NCBI GenBank assembly: GCA_015068705.1
Contig: SVJZ01000001.1
Location: forward strand, 1-64,000
Source of the DNA: Oscillospiraceae bacterium
GTDB lineage: Bacteria; Bacillota; Clostridia; UMGS1810
Length of the DNA stretch: 64,000 nt
Direction: 5' to 3'
How positions within the stretch are numbered: the stretch's first letter is position 1; each line of letters opens with the position of its first letter. The notes under the pieces are model-generated. The model saw only the letters and a list, made by a program, of their open reading frames with translations. It made no database searches and was not told the DNA's origin. A program made the position numbers and the translations under genes. Of the stretch, positions 45,269 to 53,234 are shown piece after piece.

Positions 45269-45297
45269 AAAAAAGCATACCCCAAGGGTATGCTTTT
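45269..45297 (+). terminator. Terminator of the CARF nuclease gene
   Basis: AAAAGCATACCC / GGGTATGCTTTT with a 3-base loop, 8 bp after the stop. Its 3' T-run merges into the tandem repeat that follows. Confidence 0.82.
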
Positions 45298-45440
45298 GGT
45301 GTGTTTTGAGGATAATTTTGATGTAAATTTGGCGCATTTCTCGCGCGGTTTTGGTTCGATTTTGGTGTATTTTGAGGATAATTTTGATGTAAATTTGGTG
45401 TGTTTCTTGCGTGGTCTTGGTTCGATTTTGGTATGCTTTT
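45294..45440. repeat. 66 bp imperfect tandem repeat, T/G-rich
   Basis: Units start at 45294, 45360 and 45426 (third partial) with a period of exactly 66 bp; each begins TTTTGGTGT/TTTTGGTAT and contains GAGGATAATTTTGATGTAAA. The plus strand is strongly T/G-rich. The period is a multiple of three and one frame stays open to about 45493, but no ribosome binding site exists and the frame starts inside the terminator hairpin, so I treat it as non-coding. Confidence 0.75.
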
Positions 45441-45499
45441 GGTGCGATGTTGGTGTGATTGGGGCGAACCTGAGTGAACTTGGTGCGCTTTGAGGCAGA

Positions 45500-46345
45500 T
45501 TATTTCGACATGGTAGCGCGCAAAAAATCTGCGGCTGTCAGAATATCTTTTGCAGGATCTTTTCCAACCTCGCGCTCGATGGTCAAAAATCCGCGATAAC
45601 CGATGGATTCCAAAGCTGCCAGATATCTGTCAAAGGGTACGTCGCCCTGCCCGAGCGGAAGCTCGATAAATGCCTCTGCATTCTGGATTTCCTCTTCAAT
45701 CAGACCATAGATAATCTCGGGGTCTTTATCCATGAGCTTTCTACCATCTTTTGCATGGGTATGTACGATATAATCTCCCAGTGTTTTTACTGCTTCAACC
45801 GGGTCATCCCCCGTTACCATAACCAGATTTGCAGGGTCCATATTGACCGCAACGCCTCTGGAATGAAGTCCATCTAAAAATCCCTTGAGCACTGCAGAAG
45901 TTTCGGGACCGGTTTCAATGGCAAAGTGTGCCCCCAACGAATCGGCATACTCTGCCAAAACGCCGCAGGCATCCTGCATGATGGCATAGCGCGGATGAGA
46001 AGAATCTGCCGGAACCACACCGATATGTGTGGTAACAATATTGGTTTCCAGTTTGCACGCCAGATCCATGACCCGTTTGGAACGTTCAATCAGTTCCGGA
46101 TTTTTGGAAGGGTCGCCAAATCCATGACCAAAATCGCCGCATACCGCAGAAAAACACATACCATGAGATTTTACCAAATCCAGCAATTCGCGGCATTTTT
46201 GTTCGCTCATATTTTCTGGAGTAAATTCCCCCTTGGACGCATAAAGCTGCAATCCCTTTGCGCCAATCTGCGCCGCCGATTTTACTGCGGTTTGGGTATC
46301 TGTGCGAAAGGACTCCAACATAACACCGATGGGAAATTGATACAT
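45500..46345 (-). CDS. Sugar phosphate isomerase/epimerase (TIM barrel)
   Basis: A 281-residue xylose-isomerase-like TIM barrel with metal-site motifs HFAIETGPETSAVLKGFLD (Glu), VNMDPANLVMVTGDD, DYIVHTHAKDGRKL (His) and GFLTIEREVGKDP (Glu). The ATG at 46345 has GGAG 9 bp upstream; two ATGs before it are too close to that site. Monocistronic. It belongs to the same superfamily as the gene at 23676 but is not a close copy. The substrate is probably a keto-sugar or inositol derivative. Confidence 0.87.
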   Translation of the reverse strand: MYQFPIGVMLESFRTDTQTAVKSAAQIGAKGLQLYASKGEFTPENMSEQKCRELLDLVKSHGMCFSAVCGDFGHGFGDPSKNPELIERSKRVMDLACKLETNIVTTHIGVVPADSSHPRYAIMQDACGVLAEYADSLGAHFAIETGPETSAVLKGFLDGLHSRGVAVNMDPANLVMVTGDDPVEAVKTLGDYIVHTHAKDGRKLMDKDPEIIYGLIEEEIQNAEAFIELPLGQGDVPFDRYLAALESIGYRGFLTIEREVGKDPAKDILTAADFLRATMSK

Positions 46346-46479
46346 CTTCATCATCTCCGTTTCAAAATATTAAAAATGACTTGTTTTTTATTATTGTATA
46401 ATGAATGTGGCACAAATGCAAGGCAAAAAATTGTCCTGCCATAGCCAAAAATTTGTTGTTTGGCTTTTCGCCTGCCGTC

Positions 46480-46515
46480 GGTAAAAACAAAGACCCGTGT
46501 AGATGCACGGGTCTT
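46480..46515 (-). terminator. Terminator of the HPr gene
   Basis: Minus-strand stem AAGACCCGTG / CACGGGTCTT with a 6-base loop and a T-rich tail (TTTGTTTTTA), about 35 bp after the stop at 46550. Confidence 0.75.
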
Positions 46516-46549
46516 AAATTTGATTTGTTATAGCGATACGAAGCAACAA

Positions 46550-46819
46550 TTACTGTCCCTCTGCAAAGTTGGAAGAAACCAACTCTACCAATTTTTCAAC
46601 CGCTTCCTCCTGATCAGCACCATCTGCCATGATGGTAATGGAGGTACCGCGGGTAATACCCAACGACAAAACGCCCAGAAGGCTCTTTGCGTTTACCTTG
46701 CGCTCGTCCTTGGAAACCCAGATACTGGATTTGAATTCATTGGCTTTCTGTATAAAAAATGTAGCCGGGCGCGCATGCAAACCCACCTGATTCTGAACTG
46801 TCACTTCTTTGCTAAACAT
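46550..46819 (-). CDS. ptsH: HPr phosphocarrier protein
   Basis: An 89-residue HPr of the sugar phosphotransferase system. His15 in GLHARPA receives phosphate from Enzyme I, and Ser46 in AKSLLGVLSLGI is the site for HPr kinase, which links it to CcpA catabolite control in Firmicutes. Both residues are at canonical positions, so it is a true HPr rather than Crh (which lacks His15). Enzyme I (ptsI) is not adjacent, as is usual in many Clostridia. A GGAGCG ribosome binding site lies 6-7 bp before the ATG. Confidence 0.95.
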   Translation of the reverse strand: MFSKEVTVQNQVGLHARPATFFIQKANEFKSSIWVSKDERKVNAKSLLGVLSLGITRGTSITIMADGADQEEAVEKLVELVSSNFAEGQ

Positions 46820-46993
46820 ATAATCGCTCCTTTTTCAAATATATATCCGTATCTCATATATATTCATCTACAATAGCTTACAACAAAGGCGAAACAATGT
46901 CAACCTTTTTCCGCATAAGAGTATTATACAACACATTCACCAAAAAATCAATCATTTTTTTGACAAAGCTGCGAGAAAATTTTTTATGCGGCA

Positions 46994-47998
46994 TTACGCC
47001 ATGGTTTCCAGCATTTTTTCGGTTACCGAATACAGGAGCGGCTCACCTTTGACAAAACGCTCAAACTCTTCTACCTGATATTCCATCATACGACCGATTT
47101 CATCCTGATGGCTACCGGCAATATGTGGTGTGAGAACCACATTGTCCATGGTGTAGAAGGGGCTGTCTGCCTCGGGCGGCTCGGGCCAGGTAACATCCAG
47201 CACCGCAGTACGGTTGGGATGCTCCTTGAGTGCGGCAATGAGGTCTTCCTCCACCACCTGCTGACCGCGCCCGGTATTGATAAAGATTCCGTTATCTGCC
47301 ATCTTGTCAAATGCAGCCTTGGTGATGATTTTCTGTGTGGTGGGCAGATTTGCAATGTGATTGGACACAATCAGACATTTTTCAAATACTTCCTCAATGG
47401 AGGATACTTTGGTAACGCCCATCTCCGCTGCCGACTCATCCGTAAGGAAGGGGTCGTATACCAACACGTTGCACTTGAAGGGTTTTAAAAGCTCGATTAC
47501 CTTTCTGCCAATCATGCCGGCGCCCAGAATGCCGATATTTAAGCCGTAAAAACCGGGGAAGGTATCCACATAATCTCTGGATTTTTTTCTATCCTCTTTG
47601 CAGATACGCTGCACCTGGAAAAAGCCTTTTGCAGCAAGCAGGAGCAACGCTAGTGTATGCTCTGCAACCGGAACGGCATTTGCCTTCCAGGAACTGCTGA
47701 TAACCACATCATTTTTTAAGTAAGGACGCGCAAAACTCTGCACACTGCCTGCGGCATAAAAGATTGCCTTTAATTTGGGGAAATATTCCTTGATTTCCTC
47801 CTCGGTAAGTTTTGACATGCCCCAAGTGGTGAACACCACATCGGCATCTTTGAGTTGGTCGGCGTGCTCTTTCCACTCATCCTGCTGAATGACATTCATG
47901 TCCAGTTCTGCATGTGCGCTCATGCGCTCAATCAATTCTTTTTTGAAATAGAAACGCTGAATCAGTTCGGGATCCCATGCAATAAAAACCGCTTTCAT
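46994..47998 (-). CDS. D-2-hydroxyacid dehydrogenase family protein
   Basis: A 334-residue NAD-dependent oxidoreductase with the catalytic domain split around a Rossmann fold (NIGILGAGMIGRKVIELLKP), the substrate Arg in FINTGRGQQVVEEDL, the Glu in DVTWPEPPEADSP and the His of LTPHIAGSHQDEIGR. The active-site triad Arg-Glu-His is intact. The ATG at 47998 has GGAGGT 7 bp upstream; a frame start 12 codons earlier is unlikely. Similar proteins act on glycerate, hydroxypyruvate or phosphoglycerate-type acids. The specific acid is unknown. Confidence 0.88.
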   Translation of the reverse strand: MKAVFIAWDPELIQRFYFKKELIERMSAHAELDMNVIQQDEWKEHADQLKDADVVFTTWGMSKLTEEEIKEYFPKLKAIFYAAGSVQSFARPYLKNDVVISSSWKANAVPVAEHTLALLLLAAKGFFQVQRICKEDRKKSRDYVDTFPGFYGLNIGILGAGMIGRKVIELLKPFKCNVLVYDPFLTDESAAEMGVTKVSSIEEVFEKCLIVSNHIANLPTTQKIITKAAFDKMADNGIFINTGRGQQVVEEDLIAALKEHPNRTAVLDVTWPEPPEADSPFYTMDNVVLTPHIAGSHQDEIGRMMEYQVEEFERFVKGEPLLYSVTEKMLETMA

Positions 47999-48172
47999 GT
48001 CCATACCTCCAATTGTTATAATATGTAATAACACGAATAAAAAATCATATTGTGTTTATTATAACATCATTCAGTCTTTCGGTAAAGGTGCAAAATCCAC
48101 AGAAATCAGGAAAAAAACGGCTTTAAACGGAGAATTTGACCAATTTCCCCGTTTTTTCCATCCAAATCATTC

Positions 48173-48201
48173 TTGCACGTCATTCTTTTTTGGGCTAAAA
48201 T
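48173..48201 (+). promoter_or_regulatory. Promoter of the riboswitch-controlled OadB-like operon
   Basis: TTGCAC (48173-48178), 17 bp spacer, TAAAAT (48196-48201). Transcription would begin around 48208, exactly at the riboswitch 5' end. Confidence 0.7.
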
Positions 48202-48206
48202 AATAT

Positions 48207-48333
48207 GGTAAAAGGGAGTAGCCGGCGTGTTTTTGCACGCAGTATGGGACGTCAATCCGATGAAAATCCGTCCATGCTTGAAATGTGCAAGACTTTTATC
48301 ATGGCAATATGCTTGTGGTAAGGGTCTTTTTTC
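48207..48333 (+). promoter_or_regulatory. yybP-ykoY family (Mn2+-type) riboswitch with built-in terminator
   Basis: Family landmarks appear in order: AAAGGGAGTAGCC at the 5' side (48211 on), a small hairpin (GCGTG / CACGC), CGTCAATCCG (about 48250), a second stem, and GCAAGACTTTTATC (about 48286-48299), as in the crystallised Lactococcus yybP-ykoY RNA. The 3' part GGTAAGGGTCTTTTTT can pair with GACTTTTATC to form a terminator. The family senses Mn2+ and usually turns expression on. From its 3' end to the start codon is about 50 bases. This stretch, 48000-48380, has no protein gene; upstream of the promoter lies only an A/T-rich inverted repeat near 48100-48160. Confidence 0.82.
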
Positions 48334-48380
48334 ATTTTCTATCCCTTTAAAAAAACAATTTTGAAAAAGGAGTGTTCTTG

Positions 48381-49505
48381 GTGCACATTCTCTATGAAAA
48401 TCTGCTCAACATTACCTGGCAACAACTCGTGATGTGGGTAATCGGCGCAATTCTTATTTTCCTTGCAATCAAAAAGGAAATGGAGCCTACGCTGTTGCTC
48501 CCCATCGGCTTTGGTGCCATTCTGGTCAACCTGCCTCTGTCGGGTGCAGTGACCCAGGTCATTGACAACGTAACCGAGGTCGGCATCATCGACGTATTGT
48601 TTAATGCCGGTATTGCGAACGAATTATTCCCCTTACTGCTCTTTATCGGTATTGGTGCCATGATTGACTTTGGTCCCCTACTCTCCAACCCGAAAATGCT
48701 TTTGTTTGGTGCGGCGGCACAGTTTGGTATCTTCTTTACCCTGTCCATGGCATCCCTGTTTGGCTTTTCTATTCAGGATGCGGCATCCATCGGTATCATC
48801 GGTGCAGCAGACGGCCCCACCTCCATCTTTGTGGCAAACTATTTCCAGTCCAATTATATTGGTGCCATTGTGGTGGCAGCATATTCTTACATGGCTCTGG
48901 TGCCCATCGTGCAACCGCCTGTAATCCGCGCTATCACTACCAGAAAAGAGCGATTGATTCGCATGGAATACAGCCAGAAGGATGTTTCCAAAACCACCCG
49001 TATTCTCTTCCCCATTCTCATTACCGTCGTGGCAGGTCTGGTTGCGCCCCGTTCGGTTGCACTGGTTGGTTTCCTGATGTTTGGTAACCTCATCCGGGAA
49101 TGTGGTGTATTAAACGGTCTGTCCCAGACAGCACAAAAAGAACTGGCAAACCTGATTACCCTGTTTTTGGGCATCACCATTGCCACCAAAATGCAGGCAG
49201 AACAGTTCCTCACCTTACAAACCCTGCTTATCCTTGCGCTTGGTCTGGTTGCGTTTGTGTTTGACACGGTTGGCGGTGTGCTCTTTGCAAAACTTCTCAA
49301 CTTGTTTTCCAAGAAAAAAATCAACCCCATGGTTGGTGCGGCTGGTATCTCCGCATTCCCCATGTCGGCTCGCGTGATTCATAAAATGGGCTTGAAAGAG
49401 GATCCGCAGAACTTCCTGCTCATGCATGCAGTGGGCGCAAATGTGTCCGGTCAGATTGCATCGGTTATCGCAGGCGGTCTGATTATCGGTCTGATTGCGA
49501 AATAA
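48381..49505 (+). CDS. OadB/GcdB-like sodium ion-translocating decarboxylase beta subunit
   Basis: A 374-residue integral membrane protein of the Na+-transporting carboxylic acid decarboxylase beta family, which couples decarboxylation to Na+ export through about nine helices. The family motif GAADGPTSIF is at about residue 141, with GAAGISAFPMSARVIH near the C-terminus. I prefer GTG at 48381 behind AAGGAG (8 bp); TTG at 48378 is as plausible. No carboxyltransferase (alpha) or biotin carrier gene is adjacent; only a tiny gamma-like peptide follows. A yybP-ykoY riboswitch lies upstream, an unusual control element for this family. Confidence 0.85.
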   Translation: MHILYENLLNITWQQLVMWVIGAILIFLAIKKEMEPTLLLPIGFGAILVNLPLSGAVTQVIDNVTEVGIIDVLFNAGIANELFPLLLFIGIGAMIDFGPLLSNPKMLLFGAAAQFGIFFTLSMASLFGFSIQDAASIGIIGAADGPTSIFVANYFQSNYIGAIVVAAYSYMALVPIVQPPVIRAITTRKERLIRMEYSQKDVSKTTRILFPILITVVAGLVAPRSVALVGFLMFGNLIRECGVLNGLSQTAQKELANLITLFLGITIATKMQAEQFLTLQTLLILALGLVAFVFDTVGGVLFAKLLNLFSKKKINPMVGAAGISAFPMSARVIHKMGLKEDPQNFLLMHAVGANVSGQIASVIAGGLIIGLIAK

Positions 49506-49518
49506 GGAGGTAAATCAC

Positions 49519-49656
49519 ATGAATATCAATGCATTTCTGGCATCCCTTCCCATTATGCTTTACGGCATGATTGGTGTGTTTGTTGTTATTGCGGTGATCG
49601 CACTTGTTATCACCCTGCTCTTAAAGATTTTCCCCGAGAAAAAGGAAAATCAGTAA
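49519..49656 (+). CDS. 45-residue single-pass membrane peptide (OadG-like small subunit)
   Basis: ATG at 49519 behind AAGGAGG (7 bp), 13 bp after the beta-subunit stop. The peptide begins MNINAFLASLPIMLYGMIGV, has one membrane helix (about 12-37) and ends in a charged KIFPEKKENQ tail. That plan fits the gamma subunit of sodium-pump decarboxylases (OadG/GcdD), though much shorter (OadG is about 80). The tight spacing and strong ribosome binding site make it a convincing gene. Confidence 0.75.
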   Translation: MNINAFLASLPIMLYGMIGVFVVIAVIALVITLLLKIFPEKKENQ

Positions 49657-49690
49657 AGAAAACTGCATATCTTTCAAAAAACTGCAAAAC

Positions 49691-49735
49691 TCCCCCGCGA
49701 TTTGTTGTAATTTTCACAAAACATGCCGCGGGGGC
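49691..49735 (+). terminator. Possible terminator or GC-stem after the small membrane peptide
   Basis: Inverted repeats CCCCCGCG (49692-49699) and CGCGGGGG (49727-49734) flank a 27-base A/T loop. The following bases are only weakly T-rich and double as the argC promoter -35. Confidence 0.45.
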
Positions 49736-49763
49736 TTGATTTTATGCAAAAAGAGTGTATAAT
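49736..49763 (+). promoter_or_regulatory. Promoter of argC-argB
   Basis: TTGATT (49736-49741), 16 bp spacer, TATAAT (49758-49763), 49 bp before the argC ATG. No clear ARG box is recognised. Confidence 0.65.
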
Positions 49764-49812
49764 TATAAATTGTGATATTGCAATACTATTTTGAGAAAAG
49801 AGGCTATTGATT

Positions 49813-50850
49813 ATGATAAGAGTCGGTGTACTGGGTGCAACCGGTTATGCAGGAATTGAAACGGTGCGTCTGCTTTGCGGACATCCCGAAGTGGAAATTA
49901 CCCGTGTGGTATCCAAAAGCTTTGTGGGCAAAAAGATTTCCGAGGTCTACCCCAGCCTTACCAATGTGCTGGATCTGGTTTGCTGTGACCTCGACCCTGA
50001 GGACATTGCAGCAGCTTGTGATGTGGTATTTACTGCGTTGCCCCACGGCGCATCCAAAACTGTGATTCCCGATTTATACGAAAGAGGACTTACGGTAATC
50101 GATCTGAGTGGCGATTTTCGTTATAATTCGGTGGAGGTTTATGAAAAGTGGTACGGCGAGCCGCACAGCGCGCCTGAATTACTGAAACAATCGGTATACG
50201 GTCTGTGTGAATTGCACCGTGACCAAATCAAGGGCACCCGTCTGATTGGCAACCCGGGTTGCTACACCACCTGCTCCATCCTTCCCCTCTATCCGCTACT
50301 CAAAAAGGGCATTGTGGATACCAAAAATATTATCATCGATGCAAAATCGGGTGTATCCGGCGCAGGGCGCAGCACCAATCTGGACATCAGTTTTTGCGAA
50401 TGTACCGAAAACATGAAGGCATACAAAATTGCCACACACCGCCACACCTCCGAGATTGAGCAGGAACTTTCCGAGGCGGCAGGAACCGATGTGATGGTAT
50501 CCTTTACCCCACATCTGATTCCGCTCAAGCGCGGCATCCTGTCCACCTGCTATGCAAATCTTCTCGGCGAGCATACATATGAAGAAATCCTTGCACTTTA
50601 CCGCGAGTTTTACAAGGGCGAGCATTTTATCCGCATTATGGACGGCATCCTGCCCGAAACCAATCATGTGGCAGGCTCCAACTTTGTGGATATCGGATTC
50701 CGCATTGATGAGCGTCTCAACCGTATTGTGGTGGTTTCTGCCATTGACAACCTCATCAAAGGCGCAGCCGGTCAGGCGGTACAAAACCTCAACATCCGCT
50801 TTGGTCTGCCCGAAACCACGGGACTAAGCAACGCCGGATATTATCTGTAA
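49813..50850 (+). CDS. argC: N-acetyl-gamma-glutamyl-phosphate reductase
   Basis: A 345-residue NADPH-dependent enzyme for the third step of arginine/ornithine synthesis. N-terminal [12 protein letters not shown] nucleotide fold, [19 protein letters not shown], and the catalytic Cys in [17 protein letters not shown] at about residue 147. The ATG at 49813 has AAGAGG upstream; an in-frame TTG two codons earlier is the alternative. argB follows after 25 bp. Confidence 0.95.
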   Translation: MIRVGVLGATGYAGIETVRLLCGHPEVEITRVVSKSFVGKKISEVYPSLTNVLDLVCCDLDPEDIAAACDVVFTALPHGASKTVIPDLYERGLTVIDLSGDFRYNSVEVYEKWYGEPHSAPELLKQSVYGLCELHRDQIKGTRLIGNPGCYTTCSILPLYPLLKKGIVDTKNIIIDAKSGVSGAGRSTNLDISFCECTENMKAYKIATHRHTSEIEQELSEAAGTDVMVSFTPHLIPLKRGILSTCYANLLGEHTYEEILALYREFYKGEHFIRIMDGILPETNHVAGSNFVDIGFRIDERLNRIVVVSAIDNLIKGAAGQAVQNLNIRFGLPETTGLSNAGYYL

Positions 50851-50875
50851 TATTTACAAAAAGGATGTGTTACTT

Positions 50876-51766
50876 ATGAAAGGTCGCATTGAAAACATGG
50901 AGGGGCTGATTAAAAAAGCGAATATCCTCATAGAGGCGCTCCCCTACATCCGTGAATTATACAAAAAAACCATCGTCATCAAGTACGGCGGCAACGCCAT
51001 GATTAACGAGCAGCTCAAAAAGAGCGTGATGGAAGATGTTACCCTACTCAAATTTATCGGCTTAAATCCCATCGTGGTGCATGGCGGCGGACCGGACATT
51101 TCTGCCGCACTCAAAACCTACCACATCGAAAGCAATTTCATCAATGGTCTTCGGGTTACCGACAAACAGACCATGGACATTGCCCAGATGGTACTGGTGG
51201 GCAAGACCAACAAGGAAATCGTTTCCCTGCTCAACCACGAAGGTGGCAAAGCGATCGGTCTTTGCGGGTTGGATGGTTGCCTGCTCAAATGCAACAAGCT
51301 CTACACCGAGGTGGACGGTGAGCAGACGGATATCGGCTTTGTGGGAAAGGTTGCCGAGGTAAACACCAAAGTGCTTGACCTGCTGACCAACGACGAATAC
51401 ATCCCGGTTATCGCGCCCGTGGGTGTGGATGACGAAGGGAACAGCTACAACATCAATGCCGACACGGTTGCAGCAGCAGTTGCCGAGGCACTCAAAGCTG
51501 AAAAACTGATGTACCTGACCGACGTGGAAGGTGTAAAGGACAACGATGGAGATGTAATTTTTGAAATGTCCACTGCACAGGCAGATGAATACATCAACAC
51601 CGGCGTAATTACCGGCGGTATGATTCCAAAAGTACTTGCCTGCAAAGAGGCGGTGCTCAATGGCGTAAACAAGGTTCACATCATCGACGGACGTATCCAG
51701 CACTCCATTTTGCTCGAGATTTTCACCAAAAATGGTATCGGCACCATGATTACCGACCGGGCATAA
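50876..51766 (+). CDS. argB: N-acetylglutamate kinase
   Basis: A 296-residue amino-acid kinase that phosphorylates N-acetylglutamate. Motifs: [38 protein letters not shown] and the C-terminal [18 protein letters not shown]. The N-terminal helix ([15 protein letters not shown]) is of the kind seen in arginine-inhibitable kinases that form hexamers. ATG at 50876 behind AAAGGA. argJ and argD are not here; an argininosuccinate branch must lie elsewhere. Confidence 0.95.
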   Translation: MKGRIENMEGLIKKANILIEALPYIRELYKKTIVIKYGGNAMINEQLKKSVMEDVTLLKFIGLNPIVVHGGGPDISAALKTYHIESNFINGLRVTDKQTMDIAQMVLVGKTNKEIVSLLNHEGGKAIGLCGLDGCLLKCNKLYTEVDGEQTDIGFVGKVAEVNTKVLDLLTNDEYIPVIAPVGVDDEGNSYNINADTVAAAVAEALKAEKLMYLTDVEGVKDNDGDVIFEMSTAQADEYINTGVITGGMIPKVLACKEAVLNGVNKVHIIDGRIQHSILLEIFTKNGIGTMITDRA

Positions 51767-51798
51767 CGGGTTGCCCCATAAAATTCAATCAAACATTT

Positions 51799-51832
51799 TG
51801 TCGTCATGCCAATGGGTATGGCGACATTTTTT
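51799..51832 (+). terminator. Terminator of argC-argB
   Basis: TGTCGTCATGCC / GGTATGGCGACA (two G-U pairs) followed by six T residues, about 30 bp after the argB stop. Confidence 0.8.
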
Positions 51833-51864
51833 GCCGAAAAACCCCCGAACAGTGTGATATTATC

Positions 51865-51893
51865 TTGCAATCATTGGTAATTTGGGGTATAAT
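51865..51893 (+). promoter_or_regulatory. Promoter of the yfcE-birA-fem-alr-decarboxylase run
   Basis: TTGCAA (51865-51870), 17 bp spacer, perfect TATAAT (51888-51893), 48 bp before the GTG of the phosphodiesterase. Confidence 0.75.
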
Positions 51894-51940
51894 ATTATTA
51901 TATGTGCAAAATTTCTATGTTCTGCGAAAGGAGTGGCGGC

Positions 51941-52411
51941 GTGAACATACTGGTTATCAGCGATACTCACCGCAACATTGCCCCTGCAATGCAACTGATT
52001 GAAACCAAATCACCCGATTATGTGATTCATCTGGGTGATGTTGCCGCCGATTGCGATTTGCTCCAGAGAATGTATCCCAAGCAAAAACTGATTGCAGTTT
52101 TGGGCAACAATGATTTCCGGTGTTCGCCCGACACCTATCCGCTGGAGCGGGTAGCAGAACTTGGAGGAAAACGATTTTTTCTATGCCACGGTCATACCGT
52201 GCAGGTAAAATATACCCTTTCCACGCTCCTTACCAAAGGACGGGGGGCAAATGCCGACATGGTATTATACGGGCACACCCATCAGCCCTACCTTGCAAAT
52301 GAGAGCGGTATGATGGTGATGAATCCCGGTTCCACCTCCACCTATGGGTGGATTACCATCGAAAATGACAACATCAATGCACGGGTACTCCCGGTTGTTT
52401 GGGAGGGATGA
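51941..52411 (+). CDS. YfcE/MJ0936 family metallophosphodiesterase
   Basis: A 156-residue calcineurin-like phosphodiesterase of the YfcE type, with all metal motifs: VISDTHRN, HLGDVAADC, LGNNDFRC, LCHGHTVQVKY and YGHTHQPY. The GTG at 51941 follows AAAGGAGTGGCGGC and directly starts the NILVISDTHR strand. birA starts two bases after its stop, so the two are one transcript. Confidence 0.92.
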   Translation: MNILVISDTHRNIAPAMQLIETKSPDYVIHLGDVAADCDLLQRMYPKQKLIAVLGNNDFRCSPDTYPLERVAELGGKRFFLCHGHTVQVKYTLSTLLTKGRGANADMVLYGHTHQPYLANESGMMVMNPGSTSTYGWITIENDNINARVLPVVWEG

Positions 52412-52413
52412 AT

Positions 52414-53175
52414 ATGGACAGAGAAAAAATTCTTGCAACACTTCGAACCGCACAACTGGGACGGCAATTTTATCTGTTGGAGGAAACCACCAGTACCTTT
52501 GATGCATTAAAGCAACACCCTCCCGTTCATGGGCTTACGGTTGCTGCACGCAGGCAAACATCCGGTGTGGGACGAAGGGGCAAAAACTGGGAATCTCCCT
52601 CCGGAGGGATTTATTTTTCCACACTGTTATTACCCGATTTATCCCCTGCAGATGCGCCGTTTATCACCCTATTATGCGCACTTTCGGTGCACCGGGCATT
52701 GGACAAGCGATTACCCTGCGGCATCAAGTGGCCAAATGATGTGGTGTGTGGGGGAAAAAAAGTCTGTGGCATTCTGACCCTGGCAAATTGCGCGGACAAT
52801 GTGCTCAAATCCGTTTCGGTGGGCATGGGCATCAATGCAAACACCCTCTCCTTTCCGGACGAGTTGGAGGGACGTGCCACATCTGTGCGGTTGGAAACGG
52901 GAAAAACAGTTGACCCGAATAAGCTGCTCTGCGATATCTTATATGAACTGGAATTATGCTTACAGGGCGACCGCGCGGCTCTTCTGGAGGAATACAAGTG
53001 CCATTGTGTGACCCTTGGGGCGCAGGTTACCGCACACTTTCCGGATAAAGAAGTAAAAGGGACTTGCACCGACATCACGCCGGATGGTTGTCTGGTATTA
53101 CAGACCAAAGACGGGCAGACGCTCACGGTAGGCTCGGGTGAAGTATCGGTGCGGGGCATTTATGGTTATGTGTAA
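52414..53175 (+). CDS. birA: Biotin--[acetyl-CoA-carboxylase] ligase, no DNA-binding domain
   Basis: A 253-residue monofunctional (class I) biotin protein ligase. Biotin/ATP motifs TSGVGRRGKNWESPSGGIYF and CGIKWPNDVVCGGKKVCGIL are intact, with the C-terminal SH3-like domain (LGAQVTAHFPDKEVKGTC). There is no N-terminal helix-turn-helix, so it cannot act as BirA-type repressor of biotin genes. The ATG at 52414 has GGGAGGG 5 bp upstream. Its presence implies a biotin-dependent carboxylase in the cell, which fits the OadB-like subunit nearby but is not proof of a link. Confidence 0.93.
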   Translation: MDREKILATLRTAQLGRQFYLLEETTSTFDALKQHPPVHGLTVAARRQTSGVGRRGKNWESPSGGIYFSTLLLPDLSPADAPFITLLCALSVHRALDKRLPCGIKWPNDVVCGGKKVCGILTLANCADNVLKSVSVGMGINANTLSFPDELEGRATSVRLETGKTVDPNKLLCDILYELELCLQGDRAALLEEYKCHCVTLGAQVTAHFPDKEVKGTCTDITPDGCLVLQTKDGQTLTVGSGEVSVRGIYGYV

Positions 53176-53234
53176 TTTCGTCATACCGGCAAAAAGATAA
53201 ATGAAAGCAAGAAGGAATTTCGAGGAGGATTTTT

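Noticed and set aside
45290-45493. 67-codon repetitive frame (FEDNFDVNL repeats)
   Set aside because: It starts inside the CARF-gene terminator, has no ribosome binding site, and is simply the T/G-rich 66 bp repeat read in its open frame.
33709-45500. Insertion of the accessory block by a transposon or phage
   Set aside because: No transposase, integrase or flanking target duplication was seen. The borders are ordinary terminators, so transfer is possible but not shown by the sequence.
48100-48162. Additional terminator or attenuator upstream of the riboswitch promoter
   Set aside because: The A/T-rich inverted repeat (GGAAAAAA ... TTTTTTCC) has a long loop and no gene ends there on the plus strand; it is too weak to list as a feature.
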